64,000 nucleotides of DNA from Hyaloscypha bicolor E (Eukaryota; Ascomycota; Leotiomycetes; Helotiales; Hyaloscyphaceae). The DNA lies in assembly GCF_002865645.1 (NCBI RefSeq), contig NW_020194588.1:664092-728091 (forward strand), in the 5' to 3' direction. The position numbers and the translations under genes are program-made. This document shows positions 14,219 through 27,689 of the stretch, piece by piece (the stretch's first letter is position 1; the number at the start of each line of letters is the position of its first letter). Under the pieces are notes generated by a model that was not told the origin of the DNA, made no database searches, and saw nothing but the letters and a program-made list of their open reading frames with translations.

Positions 14219-15399
14219 TTACTAAGGCTAAATTTGAATTTATAAGAATAGTAAAGCTTAGAGCTAAGGTTATAAATAAAATAGAATATAAAAATATATT
14301 TTTTCTAATTAAAAAAATTTTAAAGATTTTATTTAATTAATTATTCTTAATAAAAATAAAAATAAAAATTATATATAAGAATAATAGTTTATAGAATAAA
14401 AGATTTACTAATTCTAAAAATAATTAGAATATTTATACTATTATAATTATTTTATTTTAAAGAATACTAAGCTTCTAAAATTAAAAAATTAAGTAATATA
14501 AAATAGGAAACTAAAGTTAAAAAAGAAAAATAGAACCTAATATTATAACCGGTAATAATATTAAAAGAAATAGGAAAATACTAGGATTTCTTATAAATTT
14601 TTTTATTTTAGGTTTAGAAATTTAGGAAATTAATAATATTTTTGGGAAAACTGAAATAAAAAAGACTCTAGCTAGAGTATTATTAAAAGTAGTTCCGGAT
14701 TTAATAAAAAAGAAAGTAAAAAGAATATTAAGTAAAAATATTTTTAAAAAAGAAATAAAATAGTATTTTCTAATAATAAAGAGATATCTTTCCGAAATTA
14801 TAGAACCTGGAACCCAAAACTAGAAAGAATTTTAAAATATATAAAAGTTTAAGGAAAATATATTAGAATATTAAATAAAAAGATACTTTTTATATTTTAA
14901 TAGAAAGAAGCTAAATAGAAAAGTAATAAATTCTAGAAATTAAATAAAAATAGTATTAGAAAAAATAGCTATAGCTTTTAAAGAAAAAGATAATAATTAT
15001 AATTTATTTCTAGTTATAAAAGTATATAAAATAAAGAATAAGAAGAATTAACTAGTAAATACTAATAACAGAACTAGAAAAGATTCTAGTAAATATCTAG
15101 ACTAGTTTAAGAAATCTAAAACTAGAAAATATAAAAACTATTTTTTATTAAAAATATTAGCTATTTTAAAAAGTTTATAATTTATTTCGAAATATTTTAA
15201 ATAATTAGATATTAGGAACTAGCTCTAGAAAAAGAAACTAGCTATATTTTAAGAATTAATAATTAATTAAGAAAGTATAATTATATTTAATTAGAAAGAA
15301 ATAAAAAAAGTCTATAAGAATATTAGTTTATTTATTCTAATTAAAACTATTAAATATAAAGCCTAATAAGAAAAGAATTTCCTATATTTCAAAGCTCTA

Positions 15400-15960
15400 G
15401 TACTAGTAGTAGTAAAAATACTATTAAAATATCTAGATTATAAAGTTTTTAAGAAATATAATAGACTTTATTAGAATTTATAATTCTTGGTTATAAAAAA
15501 GATTACTAGAATTTATAGACTAATTAATAATACTATAAAGATAAATTTAGTAATTCTATAAAATACTAATTTATTTCTGTTTATTAATAAGATCTCGAAA
15601 AAGTTTACTAGATATATTTATATTTTTTTAATTAATTTTTTTTCCGGATATAATTAACTTATATTAGATATTTATAATAGAGATTTAATTATATTTATAA
15701 TACTTCTAGAATTATTAAGAATAATTATATTATCTAAAAAAGCTACTAATTTTATTATATAGTTTATATAGATTATTATAATTATTTTAGAGAATTTATT
15801 TCCTAAAAATTACTATATTATTTATTAATAATATTAGAATAAAGAAACCTTATATAAATTATAATAGATTATTTATTTTATTTAGTATTTAGTATTTTAT
15901 ATTTAAATATTTTTAAAACCTAAATATAACCTTAAATAGAATTAAATAAGCTAAAGCTAG
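15400..15960 (+). pseudogene. Gypsy reverse transcriptase relic (opus-like lineage)
   Basis: The plus strand reads TRIYRLINNTIKIN, INKISKKFTRYI, FFSGYN and LILDIYNRDLI with few stops, matching the conserved RT palm region of fungal gypsy elements related to the Drosophila opus type. The catalytic strand is at about 15,800-15,840, where YYIIY is followed by a stop and YQN-like residues in place of YVFLDD. Enzyme function is lost. Confidence 0.75.
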
Positions 15961-16941
15961 TATTAGAAAAAAATTATAGTTTTATTATAATAATATAGTT
16001 ATTATTAGCTTTATTTATAAAATACTTAAAAGAAGTTTTTTAAATTCAGGAATTATTAAAATCTTAAAATAGAAATATTATAATAGTATAACTAAAGGCA
16101 AGATATTTATTAAAATTATTATTTATTATTATATTTAGATTAAAGGTTTTATAATTATTACTAAACTCATTTATTACTTAATAAAAAAAATATAATATAG
16201 AAATAAAGTAATAAATAAATATAAGCTATATAAATTCTTTAAGAAAAGCTTATTATTATTCTAATACTTTATAAGTTATACTATAATTTATTAAAAGATT
16301 AGAGAATAATTATATTAGTAATAAATACTAACTTAGATAAATAAAGCAGAACTTTTAATTAATATAATAATAATAAAAAAAAGAAAATTACTTAATATAA
16401 ATCTGAAATCTGAAATAATATTAAATAGAGATATAATATTATTAAAAGAGAATATTAAAGGCTAATAAAATATTTATAGAAAATATAATTCTAATTATAT
16501 AAAATTTATTTTATTCTTAAACTAGATACTAATATACTTGTTATATAGCTAAGTAAAGCGGCTATAGACCTTTCTAGAGCTTTAGTTATTTATTAGCTAG
16601 TATAAATTTAATTATTTGATTTTAAAATTAAGTATATTAAAGAAATTAAATATATTATTATTAATAAACTTATAGTAAAAATGTAATATCGAAAATAATA
16701 AGAATATTAATAAATAACTAGTAATAGAGCTTAATACTATTAGAATAGTACTTATTAGATAAAAAGTTTAATTAAAGGAAATAGTTCTAGTTTAGTTATA
16801 TAATATTATTTTAAGAAATTAGATTCCTAAGACCTTTACTAAATATTTGAATAATAGTATCTAGTTACTAGAGATTAATAATTAAAGCCTTATTATATCT
16901 GGAAGCAAATTAGTAATATTAAAAAATAATAATATTCGAAA

Positions 16942-16977
16942 GTTATATAATAAAAGTTATAGCCTTTTATATATAAT
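16942..16977. repeat. 36-base imperfect palindrome, copy 2 of 4
   Basis: GTTATATAATAAAAG...CCTTTTATATATAAT, the most mutated copy. It lies in the gypsy element, 174 bases outside the copia insertion. Confidence 0.55.
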
Positions 16978-17150
16978 CTCTAATAAAATAGTAAATAATA
17001 ATACTAACTTCTATATATTATTTAATAATCTAATATCTTTATTAGATTTCCTAGATAATAGCTATTTTAAATAATACTAGAATATTATATAATATCTTAT
17101 AATACTTTTTAAACTAGAAAAAATATCTAGAATCAAATTTCGAAAGTTAA

Positions 17151-17450
17151 TATTAGTTTACTAGTAATATATAGTACTATTATATAAGTTATAGAATGCT
17201 ATTTATATATAGTTAGTAAAGTTATTATTATTTAGAAATAAGAATTATAGTATTATAGTATTAATATATAATCCCTAAATCTGCTAAGCCTAAAGGGGTC
17301 TAGTCTACTAGTCGAGTTACTAATAAAATGCGAGGTTATATAACTATATCCCGTATCTCATATCCTATTACCCATATTCTATTACTTATATCCCGTATCC
17401 CGTATCTCGTAATTATATATATAACTCCTAAAGAAATAGCTATACTAATA
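17151..17450 (-). repeat. 3' LTR of the minus-strand copia element
   Basis: 300 bases, homologous along its whole length to the LTRs at 23,124, 8,266, 26,488 and 32,808. It contains the shared core TCTGCTAAGCCTAAAGGGG and runs of GTATCCCGTATC-like direct repeats. Confidence 0.9.
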
Positions 17451-17573
17451 CTAGAAACTTTCTAAAAATGCGAAAAAATAGTATCTTTCTCTAATTATAT
17501 ACAAATTCCCTAATCCGGCCTAGTGCCAGATTCCCAAATACTCTATATATTTATATTACTTCTAAGGGTTTTA

Positions 17574-17609
17574 GTTATATACTAAAGGCTATAGCCTTTT
17601 ATATATAAC
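17574..17609. repeat. 36-base palindrome, copy 3 of 4
   Basis: GTTATATACTAAAGGC followed by TATAGCCTTTTATATATAAC, an almost complete hairpin just inside the copia 3' LTR, between RNase H and the LTR. It is matched at the equivalent place in the other copia copy (32,650-32,685). Confidence 0.7.
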
Positions 17610-17739
17610 TTTTATTCCTATAATATCTTCCTATTCTATATATCTATTTTCTGTTCTATTTATACTTGACCTATTTCTCTATATCCAATTATATAATATT
17701 TATATTAATTAGGTACTTGAGGGCATTTATTAGCTTCGA

Positions 17740-20700
17740 TTTCATTATGAAATCGGCAGGATTTAATTCTTTCTTAATTTATTTAACTTCTGCAATTTCT
17801 CGTTATTTATATACCTAGTAAAGATATATTATATTAATTATTAGATGCTTTTTTCGAGTAGTTCCCAATTTAATAAAATATTTATATAATAACTTCAAAT
17901 CCGTATAAACTACTAATAGTAGTTCTATTTCTAGTACTTTATTAATTATAGATTTAACTAAAGTACTTATATTAAAACTATAAGCTATACTATAGAGTTC
18001 CAAAGCTAGAACGCTTCTAGTAACTCTCTTATATTTAGTAAAGAACTAGTAAATAATATTAGTATATCTAGTTTCGTTTATTAGAACTAGAATATATCTG
18101 ATTTAGAAAAAGAGATCTCTATTATTTATAAATAAAGCATTCGTAAAAACAATTAAATATAAGAACTTCTTTATTAGCTTTATAAATCTCAGTCCTCTAA
18201 TAGTATTCTTAATTTACTATTAAATGCGCTTATTAAATGCCTTTATATTAGTTTCCGAGGATTTAATAGCTTAAGTAGTAATTAATAGGTTATATAAAGC
18301 TTCTAGTTAATAGACTAATATAATATATACTTCTCTAGTATATTAGGTAATATATTAGTCCTTAATAAAGAGATCTTAATAAATAGTACCCCTATTACTT
18401 ATAGTAGTAGTATTTTTTATAGAAATAATTCGGAGGTTTTTATACTAGTATTCTTATATAAGAGTAATTCCAGTAGTATTTATATAGATAATATCTCTAT
18501 TAAACTTGAGATTATAATTAATAATAAGGTATTTACGCTTTTTAGCCAAGAACTTAGCCTTATAAAGCTTTAGTTATTTTGCCTTTATAAAATTATTAGT
18601 TCTAATAAATAGGGTATTATTAGTTTAAAGGCTAATAATTCCGAAGAATTACTTACTATAGAGGAGGTAAAAGTCGTAAATTAACTATATTATAGAAAGC
18701 TCATTAATATAATAGAAATAGTAAGTCTTAAACTAGTAATTCCTAGCTTCCGGTATACTATATAGTAGTTTTATAACCTTTAGAACCGAATTATTATTTA
18801 GATTTAGCTTTCTAGTAAGCTTATAAAATAGATTAATATAAAAATTACAATTAAATAAGGTTATTAATTAGATATAAACTTATAAGATATTATATAAATA
18901 TAATTCTATAGTATCTATTATTATAGTAATAATACTAAGAATAATTCTCTGGTTAATATATTAAATTATAGGCAATTATATTAATACTATATATTTCTTA
19001 CTATTATTATAAGCTTAGATAACTAGTCTCGACTTCTTAAACTCTCTCTCTATACCCTTATTCTTAATCTTATTAATAAACCGGAAGTTAAAGATATATA
19101 TTTCCTTTAATATCTGAGATCTGGAAGTAACCTTAAATATATCCTTTTCTAGAAGGCTAGCGACTTTAACTTAACGGGAGTTCTTATATAGGTTATTGTT
19201 TTATAGGAATACTATAAAATCCGGGTTATTATAAAAGCATTCTCTATTATACTTTAGTAAAATAGTAGGAATAGTAGAAGGAATTATACTTATATTACCT
19301 TTAGTATTACTATAGAATTCGGGAATAAGTTTAAGTTCGGGGCCATTAGTAATAACCTTAATATCCCCTATATAAAAGGGCTTTATAGAGGTTAAGCGGA
19401 AGGTAGTATTACTATATAATAGAGCTAGTATATAGTCTTTCCCATTAATAGCTACTAGCTTATATAGTTTATCCTAATTACTAGATTAACTAGTATTTCC
19501 TTTATATTATATAAGAATATCCGAATTCAAGAGAAGTTTATAAATATTAGTAATATTAGAACTATTTCGGGTATTTAGGGTATTTATAATCTAGTATTTA
19601 GCTTAAAGCTTCTAAATTTCTATTATTACTTTTTTAAATACTACTAATTACTATAATATAATTAGTAATAGGGTATTATATTTAGTTATTCGAGATAAAG
19701 TATTATAAATCAAGAAAGTTAGAATAATACTATCGGGTCTAGCGGAATTATTAATAGCCTTAAAAGCTATTTAAAGTATAATATCCTTATTAATTCTATT
19801 AACTTCGGCTATAATAATAAGATAAGTATATTAAATCGGGCTATAGTAGTATTCTATAATTCTAATAAAATTATAAGCTTTTATAAAGACGATTTTAACC
19901 TTAGTTCCTATAGTATTTATAAGCTAAGTAAACTCCTTACTAGTAAACTGCTTTCTAGTATCTATTATAATCTAATTAGAAGGGCCTAAATAGATATTAA
20001 TCTAATACTATTTTAGGGTATCTCAAGTATATAATATACTAATATTTTAAAGCTATTAGTTGGCTTAATATTAAGTACCTTTATTAATAATATAAAATAT
20101 AGGCTTACCGGAAATATAGAAAATATTAATAATAATAAAGTAGTTAAAGCTAATATTATCTCTTAGATTAAACTTAAATTATTCCGGTAATTATTCGAAT
20201 TTCTGGTATTACTTATAATACTTTATAAAATACTTAAGGGCTTTATATTAATATTATAGCCTACTTATTCTAGTATATTTCAGAGCTTACTAATAAATAG
20301 ATAACTAAAATAGTAGTATAAATATTATAATTCGATCTCTATAAGAAAGCAAGAGTTATAAGTAAAGAATTCGGAAATAAAGCTTTATAAAATAGTATTC
20401 TAAAGCAAGAAAAAGTATCTAAAACATTATATTATAGATATAAAGCATCTATTAGAAATAATAAGATAATTAGTAAGATTATTAAAATAGATCCCTAGCT
20501 TGTCTATATTAGCTAAGCTAAATAAAAATAGAGTTTTTATAAATATAATATAAAATTATACTTGCCTAATTAGTATTCTTACTATTATAGATCTAATAAA
20601 ATATATAAATATAATACTAAACTAAATATTAACTTAACTTTTAATAGTTTTATTAAGTTTAATACTATTATTAGTTTACTATAAAGCTTGGAATTAGTTA

Positions 20701-22400
20701 GAATTAGTAATTAAGAATCTAGAAACTCTGGTATTAATTATAATTCTATAAAAGTAATAAGTATTATATCTTAATATATTATTAATTATAAATATCTAGG
20801 CATCTTTTATTTATTTAATAGGCTCTAAAATATAATTTTTGCCTATTATCTAATATATAAAAGAAAGAAATATAAGATTATCTATAAGAGTATTAGTTAT
20901 GAAAATAGTAGAAATAGGGGCTATAAGAGTAACTAGAAAGCTCTTAACGGAAATAAAGTAGAAATTAAAGTAATATTTCTCTCCTTTATTTATTTCTGCT
21001 AGTAAGGCTTTAAAAGTATTATTTACTAGTTTATTCTTACTATTCTTATTATCTTCTTCTTTTTCGAATTCAGTAATATACTATATATAAGTACTACTAA
21101 AGTATTTATTAAAGTTACGGGTATTTCGGGATCTAAATTAGTAAATATTTCTATTCTTGAATTAAGCCTTCTTGGCCTCTTATTCTTCCGGTATATGCTT
21201 TTATAAGTAGTATTCGGGTCTCTTATATATAAAATATAACTTTGGAGTATAATTATTATAATTACGGAACTTAAAGTAATTATTACGGGTTCCGAAGTTA
21301 TAGCTAGGTCTATATTAATAATTTCCGGATAAATAGTAGTTTAAAGGGTTTTGAGAATAATATTTTTAATTAGTAAAGAGAATCTGGGTATTAATTTATT
21401 ATTTCTTCTTATAAATAGTAATAAATAATTAGAGCTTATTAATAAGCTAGCCGAGATTATTAGAAAAGTCCAAAACTATATATTAGTATACTAGTAAGCC
21501 TTAATAGGAGGTAATAATCTTATTATATAGGAATTCGGTAGTTTATAAGGCAAGAATAAGGCTATATTATAATTTATATAGGTTATTAATTAGTATTTAG
21601 ATAAGCTCGAATATTGTTTTTTTAAAGTCTTTTACTATTATAATTACTAAGGTAATAGTATTCTATTTATCTAAATTTCAATAATAATAACTAGGGCTTT
21701 TAAAGAAACTATAAATATTTATATAGGCTTCTTTATATATATATTAAGAGAGCTAGTTATTATAGAAGTAGTCTTATACTAGTTCCTTTAATATAGTAGG
21801 AAAAGCTCTTACTAATGCCTTTTCTAAAAGTTCTATATATTAGTAAATATTAAGAAAAATAGCGAGTTTTTAGTTAAAACTACTATTAGTTCTATTATAC
21901 TTCTATACTTTAGTATATATCTTTACTATTTCTCTAATAAGCTTTTTAGTAATAATAGTAGAAATTAACTAGGGGTTCTTTAAGTATAGTAGATCTAGTA
22001 GTAGTAGTAAAGATAGAAGTAGTAAATAACCTTAATTTAACTAGCTAGTTAACCGAGAATACTTGGTTCCCTTCTATCTAGTTTCCTCTAGAGTAAGATA
22101 AACTAATATAATAGGTTTCTTTAGAAGATCTATTTGAATTAGGCTATCTTTAATAATATTAGCTTTATACTAAATATATATTATTTCCTCTTAAATAATA
22201 TTAAATAGGAACTATACTATAGTAAGATATATATAGTTCTATTTAATATAAATACTACTATACTAAAGGTATTTTCGAAGGATTTATAGTTTAGTATAGC
22301 TATATTAACTAAAGGTTATATTACTAAAGTCCTTAAAGTTATTCTTAAATAGATCCTATAAGTTCTTATTAGAAGTTCTATATAAGGTATACTAATATAG
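17740..22400 (-). pseudogene. Copia gag-pol polyprotein relic
   Basis: On the minus strand the polyprotein can be followed through RIP stops. The gag region (about 22.4-21.0 kb) contains a degenerate CCHC zinc knuckle near 21.2 kb (LYFIYKRPEYYL, with the cysteines turned to Tyr). Protease and integrase follow (about 20.9-19.8 kb), then reverse transcriptase (about 19.4-18.3 kb; a clear C-terminal segment TNNTLFIRTNNFIKAK near 18.6 kb), and RNase H at 18.25-17.75 kb. One short open piece survives at 17,815-18,003; its VVYTDLKLLYKYFIKLGTT is typical of fungal copia RNase H. That is the only notable open frame in the first 34 kb. Confidence 0.82.
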
Positions 22401-23123
22401 CTTAATATTTAGATATTCCCAAAGATCTATTTTTATAGTATTATTAGTATTAATTCTATTCTTTTATTTCTTAATTAATTCTTTTCTCTTTTTATTATTT
22501 ATACTAAACTAAATTCAGTCTCTCTCTAGTATATATATATAGTTTATAATAAGAGGTATTTAAAGATAAGGTAGTTTATAGTAAGTTTATAGAAAGGGCT
22601 TAATAGTAAAAATATCCAGATACCTGATTTAGATACTAGATATCTAGTAAGGTATTAAAGTAAATATTTCGCCCTTAAATATTTCATTTATAATAAGAAA
22701 TTTAGGAAGTAAAATATTATAATTCCGGGAGGATCTAAAGCTCAAAGAACTCAATTTAATAGTAAAATCGAAGTAGTAGTTAAAGAGCTTTAAGGGTATA
22801 TATAGGGCATATATTCCGGAGAGAGAGTCCTATAAATACGGGTATTATATAAGTAGAAAAGATAATTTCTAAGAAAGTAGTTTTAGGGCCAAAAGAAGTT
22901 AGTTTTAAAGAATAGTAGAAATTAAATAAATAATTAATTAATTAAATAGCTAATTGCTTATTAATTAGTAAAAGCTAATATCTTTTCCTTAGGCTACTAA
23001 ATACTTTTCCGGAGTTAATAGTAGTTCTTTCCTTTAACTAGAAGTAAACTACTTGTCTTAAGCTACTAAATACTTTTCCGACTAGCTAAGTCTTCCTCTA
23101 ATCTATATATATAAACTAATTAG

Positions 23124-23423
23124 TATTAGTTTACTAGTAATATATAATACTATTATATAAGTTATAAAATACTATTTATATATAATTAGTAAAGTTATTA
23201 TTATTTAGAAGTAAAAATTATAGTATTATAATATTAATATATAATCCTTAAATCTGCTAAGCCTAAAAAGGTCTAGTTTACTAATTAAATTACTAATGGG
23301 ATACAAGGTTATATAATTATATCCCGTATCTTATATCCCATTACCTATATTCTATTACTTATATTCCGTGTTCCGTATCCCGTAACTATATATATAATTC
23401 CTAAAGAAATAGCTATACTAATA
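23124..23423 (-). repeat. 5' LTR of the minus-strand copia element
   Basis: 300 bases, the partner of 17,151-17,450 in the same orientation. The outer end is fixed by the GTTAA target duplication. Confidence 0.9.
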
Positions 23424-23499
23424 GTTAAATAGAAAAGCTTTAAATTATAATATAAGAAATTAATTATTATAAAAAGTTATATTTAAAATATATTTATTC

Positions 23500-24330
23500 T
23501 AGCTTATTATTAATAACTAAGAATAAAGGGAAATTATTATTAAAAAGCTATATAATAAGATTAGATATAGTAAAGGAAAAAGTACTTTTTATTTAGTAGC
23601 TAGCTATTATTATTAGAAAGATTATTATAACTATATATAGAAATATATTAGTACTTATAAAATCTATTAATATAAAAGTAAAAGTAAATTAAAAAAAGCT
23701 CTATATTTAATAAAAGCTATATTTCTTTTTTATTACTTTAGGATTAATATAATTAAACTATTAGACTATAAAAAATATAATTCGTTAGTTATTACTAGAA
23801 CTAACTTCTTAGAATAAATTAAAGCTAGATTTTTAAAAAACCTGACTAGTAAAAAGATTACTAAATTTATTTAAAAAGAAATTATTTATAAATATAGTTT
23901 ATTTAGGTAATTTAAAATAAATAGCAGATCGGAATTTAAAGAAGTAGTAATTTAGGAACTTAATAAGCTAGAGATTAATAGAATTATTATTTTAGCTTAT
24001 AATTTTAAAGGAAATAATATAATAAAAAAAGAATATTAATTAATTATTTAAATATTTATTATATTTATAATAAGTAAAAAGAAATTTTAAATAGATTTAT
24101 TACTATATATAGACTAATTAGATTTATTTCTTTTTATATAGTTTATAGTAAGAAAGCTATATTATTTATAGAAATATATTTTCTAATCTAGAAAATACTT
24201 AAATAAAATAAAGTTTATAATAAAAAATACTTCTAGAAATATAGATAAAATAAATATAAATAAGAAATAAAGATATTAAAGAAATTAGAATAAAAAAAGA
24301 CAAAAGATATTAAAAGAAAAAGAAGTAATT
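23500..24330 (+). pseudogene. Gypsy integrase relic (continuation of the split element)
   Basis: Directly after the copia insertion the plus strand resumes a gypsy integrase. A zinc-binding segment at about 23.55-23.72 kb reads LVASYYYW-like sequence with RIP-changed cysteines. The core domain at about 23.75-24.3 kb shows NSRSEFKEVVI, ELNKLEINRIIILAYNFKGNNI and PYI-like segments, corresponding to the D-G-x-E-F and H-x-E-G-N motifs of the catalytic core. A C-terminal tail is at about 24.3-24.75 kb. Its position beyond the nested element shows it belongs with the RT at 15.4 kb. Confidence 0.75.
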
Positions 24331-24999
24331 TAATATTATTTATTAGATTTATTTAAAGCCTATTTCTGACAAGAATCTAGTTCTTATATAGAATATTAAA
24401 TTAATAAATTAAGACAAGTTAAGAAATATAAAATACTATATTACTAGCTTGGCCTATATAAAGTAAGATATATAAATTAACTAAAAAAATATTATATACT
24501 AAAAAAGCTTAATAATATTATATTTTAAAAGAATATATATCAGGAATTAATTTAAGTAATTTATTAAAAGAAATGAATTCTAGTATTTCTCTAAAAACAA
24601 AATTAATAATAAATATATATCTATAAATAAATATTTTAAGATAAATATAGAGTTAGAAAAGGAAATATTTATAGAATATTATAAATAAAATAGTATCTAG
24701 AAAATTAAGAAAGCTATTAGTATTATTATATATATTTTAAAATTACCGGAATTAGAAGAAGTAAAATATATTTCCTTTATAAAGAATTAGAAGAAAGTAT
24801 TTAATAATAGAAGCTTTTTTTAATCTGAAATAAAGCTTATTATTTTTAATTCTTTATATATCTTTTAATTTTTCCTTTTAATTATTATTTATAGCCTTTA
24901 AAAAATATTATTATTAGATTATTATTCTAGAGATTAAATAAGCTTTATTATTACTTATTTCTTACTATTATCTAATTATTATTACTAGATAATATCCTT

Positions 25000-26487
25000 A
25001 ATATAAAATTCTATTATTAGATTTTAGAAATTAAATATAAAATATTTCTTTTAATATAAAAGTAAATAAGAAATTAAAGAGTTATCTTATAGACTCTTAA
25101 TTCAGAACAATAATATTTCCTAGAAAATTCTAATAATATAAATAATTATTATATATAGAAAGAAAAAAAGAAAAGGCTTTTTATATATTTTTAAAAAAAA
25201 AAGAAAATATTAAACTAGAAATCTTTTAGAAGTTCTATTTATTTCTTAGTTAGCTATTTTTATAGCTTATATTAGTCTAAAGCTTAATTATAATATTTAT
25301 AGATCTCGACTTTAATTTAAATTACTATTATTAGTTTATTTATAATATTTAAATATATTTTATAATTAGAAGTTATATATAAATAAAATAGCTAACTAGA
25401 AGCCTTATAAAATAATAAAGAAATCTTATTAAACCTAATAGTTATTTTCGAATATATTTATTAATATATAATTCTGGGAATTTCTTAGATATTAAATAAA
25501 CTAGATCTATTTATTTAAAGTTTATTTTATATTAGGAAACTTACTTTTTTTTCTATATAATTATAGCTATATTTAAAACTTATATCGAGATTTAATTAAT
25601 ATATTATATATTTCTATTTTTATATAAAGAGAACTTTTTTTTAAATAGAATCTATTCCCTAATTATATTACTATTTTATTATTAGAAACTAATTACTTTT
25701 TTAAAAAGCTAATATAATTTATTAATCTATTTCTTATTATTAAATATTATTTAAATAATTAGAAAAATACCTTTAATTTTATATTCTTAACACTAATTTA
25801 AAATACTTGTTTTTTCTATATTTTATATTAATTTTAATATTAATTATTTCAAATTTAATAATAGTATTATAAATTTTATTTATATTATTTTATAATCTTT
25901 TTTTTTATAATTTCCGAAGCCTTTAATATTACTTTTATAAATATAGATATTATTTTAAAGTCCTAATTAACTAAATAGTTTTCTATTAAATAAAATGGAT
26001 TTTAATAAATATTAAATAATTATAATTAGCTTTTAAAAAAAATACGAATTTATTTTAAAAAAAAAATTTATTCTAAATTCTTTTTTAATTCTATTATTCT
26101 AAATTCTTTTCTATTAATACTTATTTTATATTTTCCTAATATCTTTAATATATTTATATATCTTATTTCTTATATATTTCTTATATTATTTCTTTTCTTT
26201 TATACTATTTTTTAAGTTAATAGAAATGTTTTTAAATAAATAAAAAGTCGGAATATACTTATATTATAAAGTTTTAATTATTTGCTTTTATATTTTAATA
26301 CTTTAAATACTATTATAATATTTCTATTTCTATTATATTACTTTTTTATTTCTTTATTATTACTATTTAGTTTAACTTGCCTTAATTATTCTCTAGATTA
26401 TATTTCCTTAAATATATATATTTATATTCTTTTTATAATAAAAGCTTAATTTTATTTTTTATTTTTTATAATTATATTATTTTAAAT
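25000..26487. other. AT-rich RIP-degraded DNA, unassigned
   Basis: Follows the gypsy integrase and should contain the end of that element, including any 3' LTR, but no partner could be matched by eye. No protein motif was seen. Confidence 0.4.
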
Positions 26488-26786
26488 TATTAGTATAGCT
26501 ATTTCTTTAAAAGTTATATATATAGTTATAAGATACGAGATATGAAATATAGGTAATAAGATATAGGTAATAGAATATAAAATATAAAATATAGTTATAT
26601 AACCTTATATCTTATTAGTAACTCGACTAGTAGACTAGATCCCTTTAGGCTTAGTAAATTTAGGAATTATATATTAATACTATAATATTATAATTCTTAC
26701 TTCTAAATAATAATAACTTTACTAACTAATATAACTAGTATTTCTATATCTATATAATAGTATTATATATTACTAGTAAACTAATA
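26488..26786 (+). repeat. 5' LTR of the plus-strand copia element
   Basis: Begins TATTAGTATAGC and ends GTAAACTAATA. Same core motifs as the other four LTR copies. Confidence 0.9.
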
Positions 26787-27254
26787 CTAATTAGTTTATA
26801 TATATAAATTAGAGAAGATTTTAGATTAATACTAAAAGTATTTAGTAGCTTAAAATAAATCTAGTTTATTTTATATTAAAAGAGAAACTACTTATTAATT
26901 TTATAAAAGCATTTAGTAGCTTATAGAGAAAATATCTAGCTCTTACTAATTAATAAGTAATTAGGCATTTAACTATCTATTTATTTAACTTCTATTATCT
27001 TTTAAAACTAATTTCTTTAGTTCTAAGACTACTTTCTTAGAAACTATTTTTTCTACTATATAAATACTTATATTTATAGGACTTTTTCTTCTAGAATATA
27101 TATTTATAATATATACTCTTAAAGCTCTTTAATTGCTACTTCGATTTTACTATTAAATTAAGTTCTTTAAGCTTTAGATCCTCCTAGAATTATAATATTT
27201 TACTCCTAAAATTTCTTTGTTTAGAAATAAAAATATTTAAGAGCCAAAATATTT

Positions 27255-27625
27255 ACTAGATATCTAGTATTTAAATCAAAATATCTGGGTATCTTAATTA
27301 CTAGATATCTAGTATCTTAATAATTAGATATCTAGGTATTTAAACCAAATATCTGGTATCTTAATTACTAGATAATCTAGTATCTTAATAATTAGATATC
27401 TAGTATTTAAACCAAATATTCTAATATCTTAATACTAGATATCTAGTATCTTAATAACTAGATATCTAGTATTTAAACCAGATATCTAATATCTTAATTA
27501 CTAGATATCTAGTATCTTAATAACTAGATATCTAGTATCTTAATTAGGTATCTAAATCAGGTATCTGGTATCTTAACTAGATATCTAATATCTAAATCAG
27601 ATATCTAAACCAGATATCTAAATAT
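27255..27625 (+). repeat. Tandem array of a CTAGATATCTAG-containing unit
   Basis: About 370 bases of imperfect direct repeats, period roughly 20-25 bases, each built on the palindrome CTAGATATCTAG followed by TATCTTAAT or TATTTAAACC. It lies in the leader between the 5' LTR and gag of the copia element. The equivalent place in the minus-strand copy (about 22,600-22,690) holds only a few such motifs, so the array expanded in this copy or contracted in the other. Confidence 0.85.
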
Positions 27626-27689
27626 CTTTATTACTAAATTCTTTTTATAAATCTATTATAAACTACCTTACCTTTAAACTCCTTCTGCT

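Larger units (their letters stand above)
17151..23423 (-). mobile_element. Full-length Ty1/copia element, minus strand
   Basis: A 6,273-base element bounded by two 300-base LTRs in the same orientation and flanked by a perfect 5-base target duplication, GTTAA at 17,146-17,150 and 23,424-23,428. Read on the minus strand the order is 5' LTR (23.1-23.4 kb), gag, protease, integrase, reverse transcriptase, RNase H, 3' LTR (17.15-17.45 kb), the copia order. Ends are TA...TA, which is TG...CA after RIP. It sits inside the gypsy element at 11.5-25 kb and is therefore younger than it. A second copy lies at 26,488-33,104 on the opposite strand. Confidence 0.92.
11500..25000 (+). mobile_element. Ty3/gypsy element, split by a nested copia insertion
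   Basis: A second, unrelated gypsy element occupies the plus strand. Gag-like sequence with a degenerate zinc knuckle lies at about 11.6-12.95 kb, reverse transcriptase at about 15.4-15.96 kb, RNase H and its linker at about 16.0-16.7 kb, and the integrase zinc-binding and core domains only after 23.42 kb. The gap is exactly the copia element at 17,151-23,423, whose target duplication GTTAA interrupts the RNase H-integrase linker. Both outer ends are approximate because no LTR pair could be matched by eye. RIP has destroyed all frames. Confidence 0.75.

Noticed and set aside
8266..17450. LTR copies at 8,266 and 17,151 as the two ends of one retroelement
   Set aside because: They are in opposite orientation, and each has its own target duplication (ATTAT; GTTAA shared with 23,424), so they belong to separate events.
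27255..27625. CRISPR-like repeat array
   Set aside because: Units are contiguous without unique spacers, diverged and palindromic, inside a copia leader in a eukaryotic genome.
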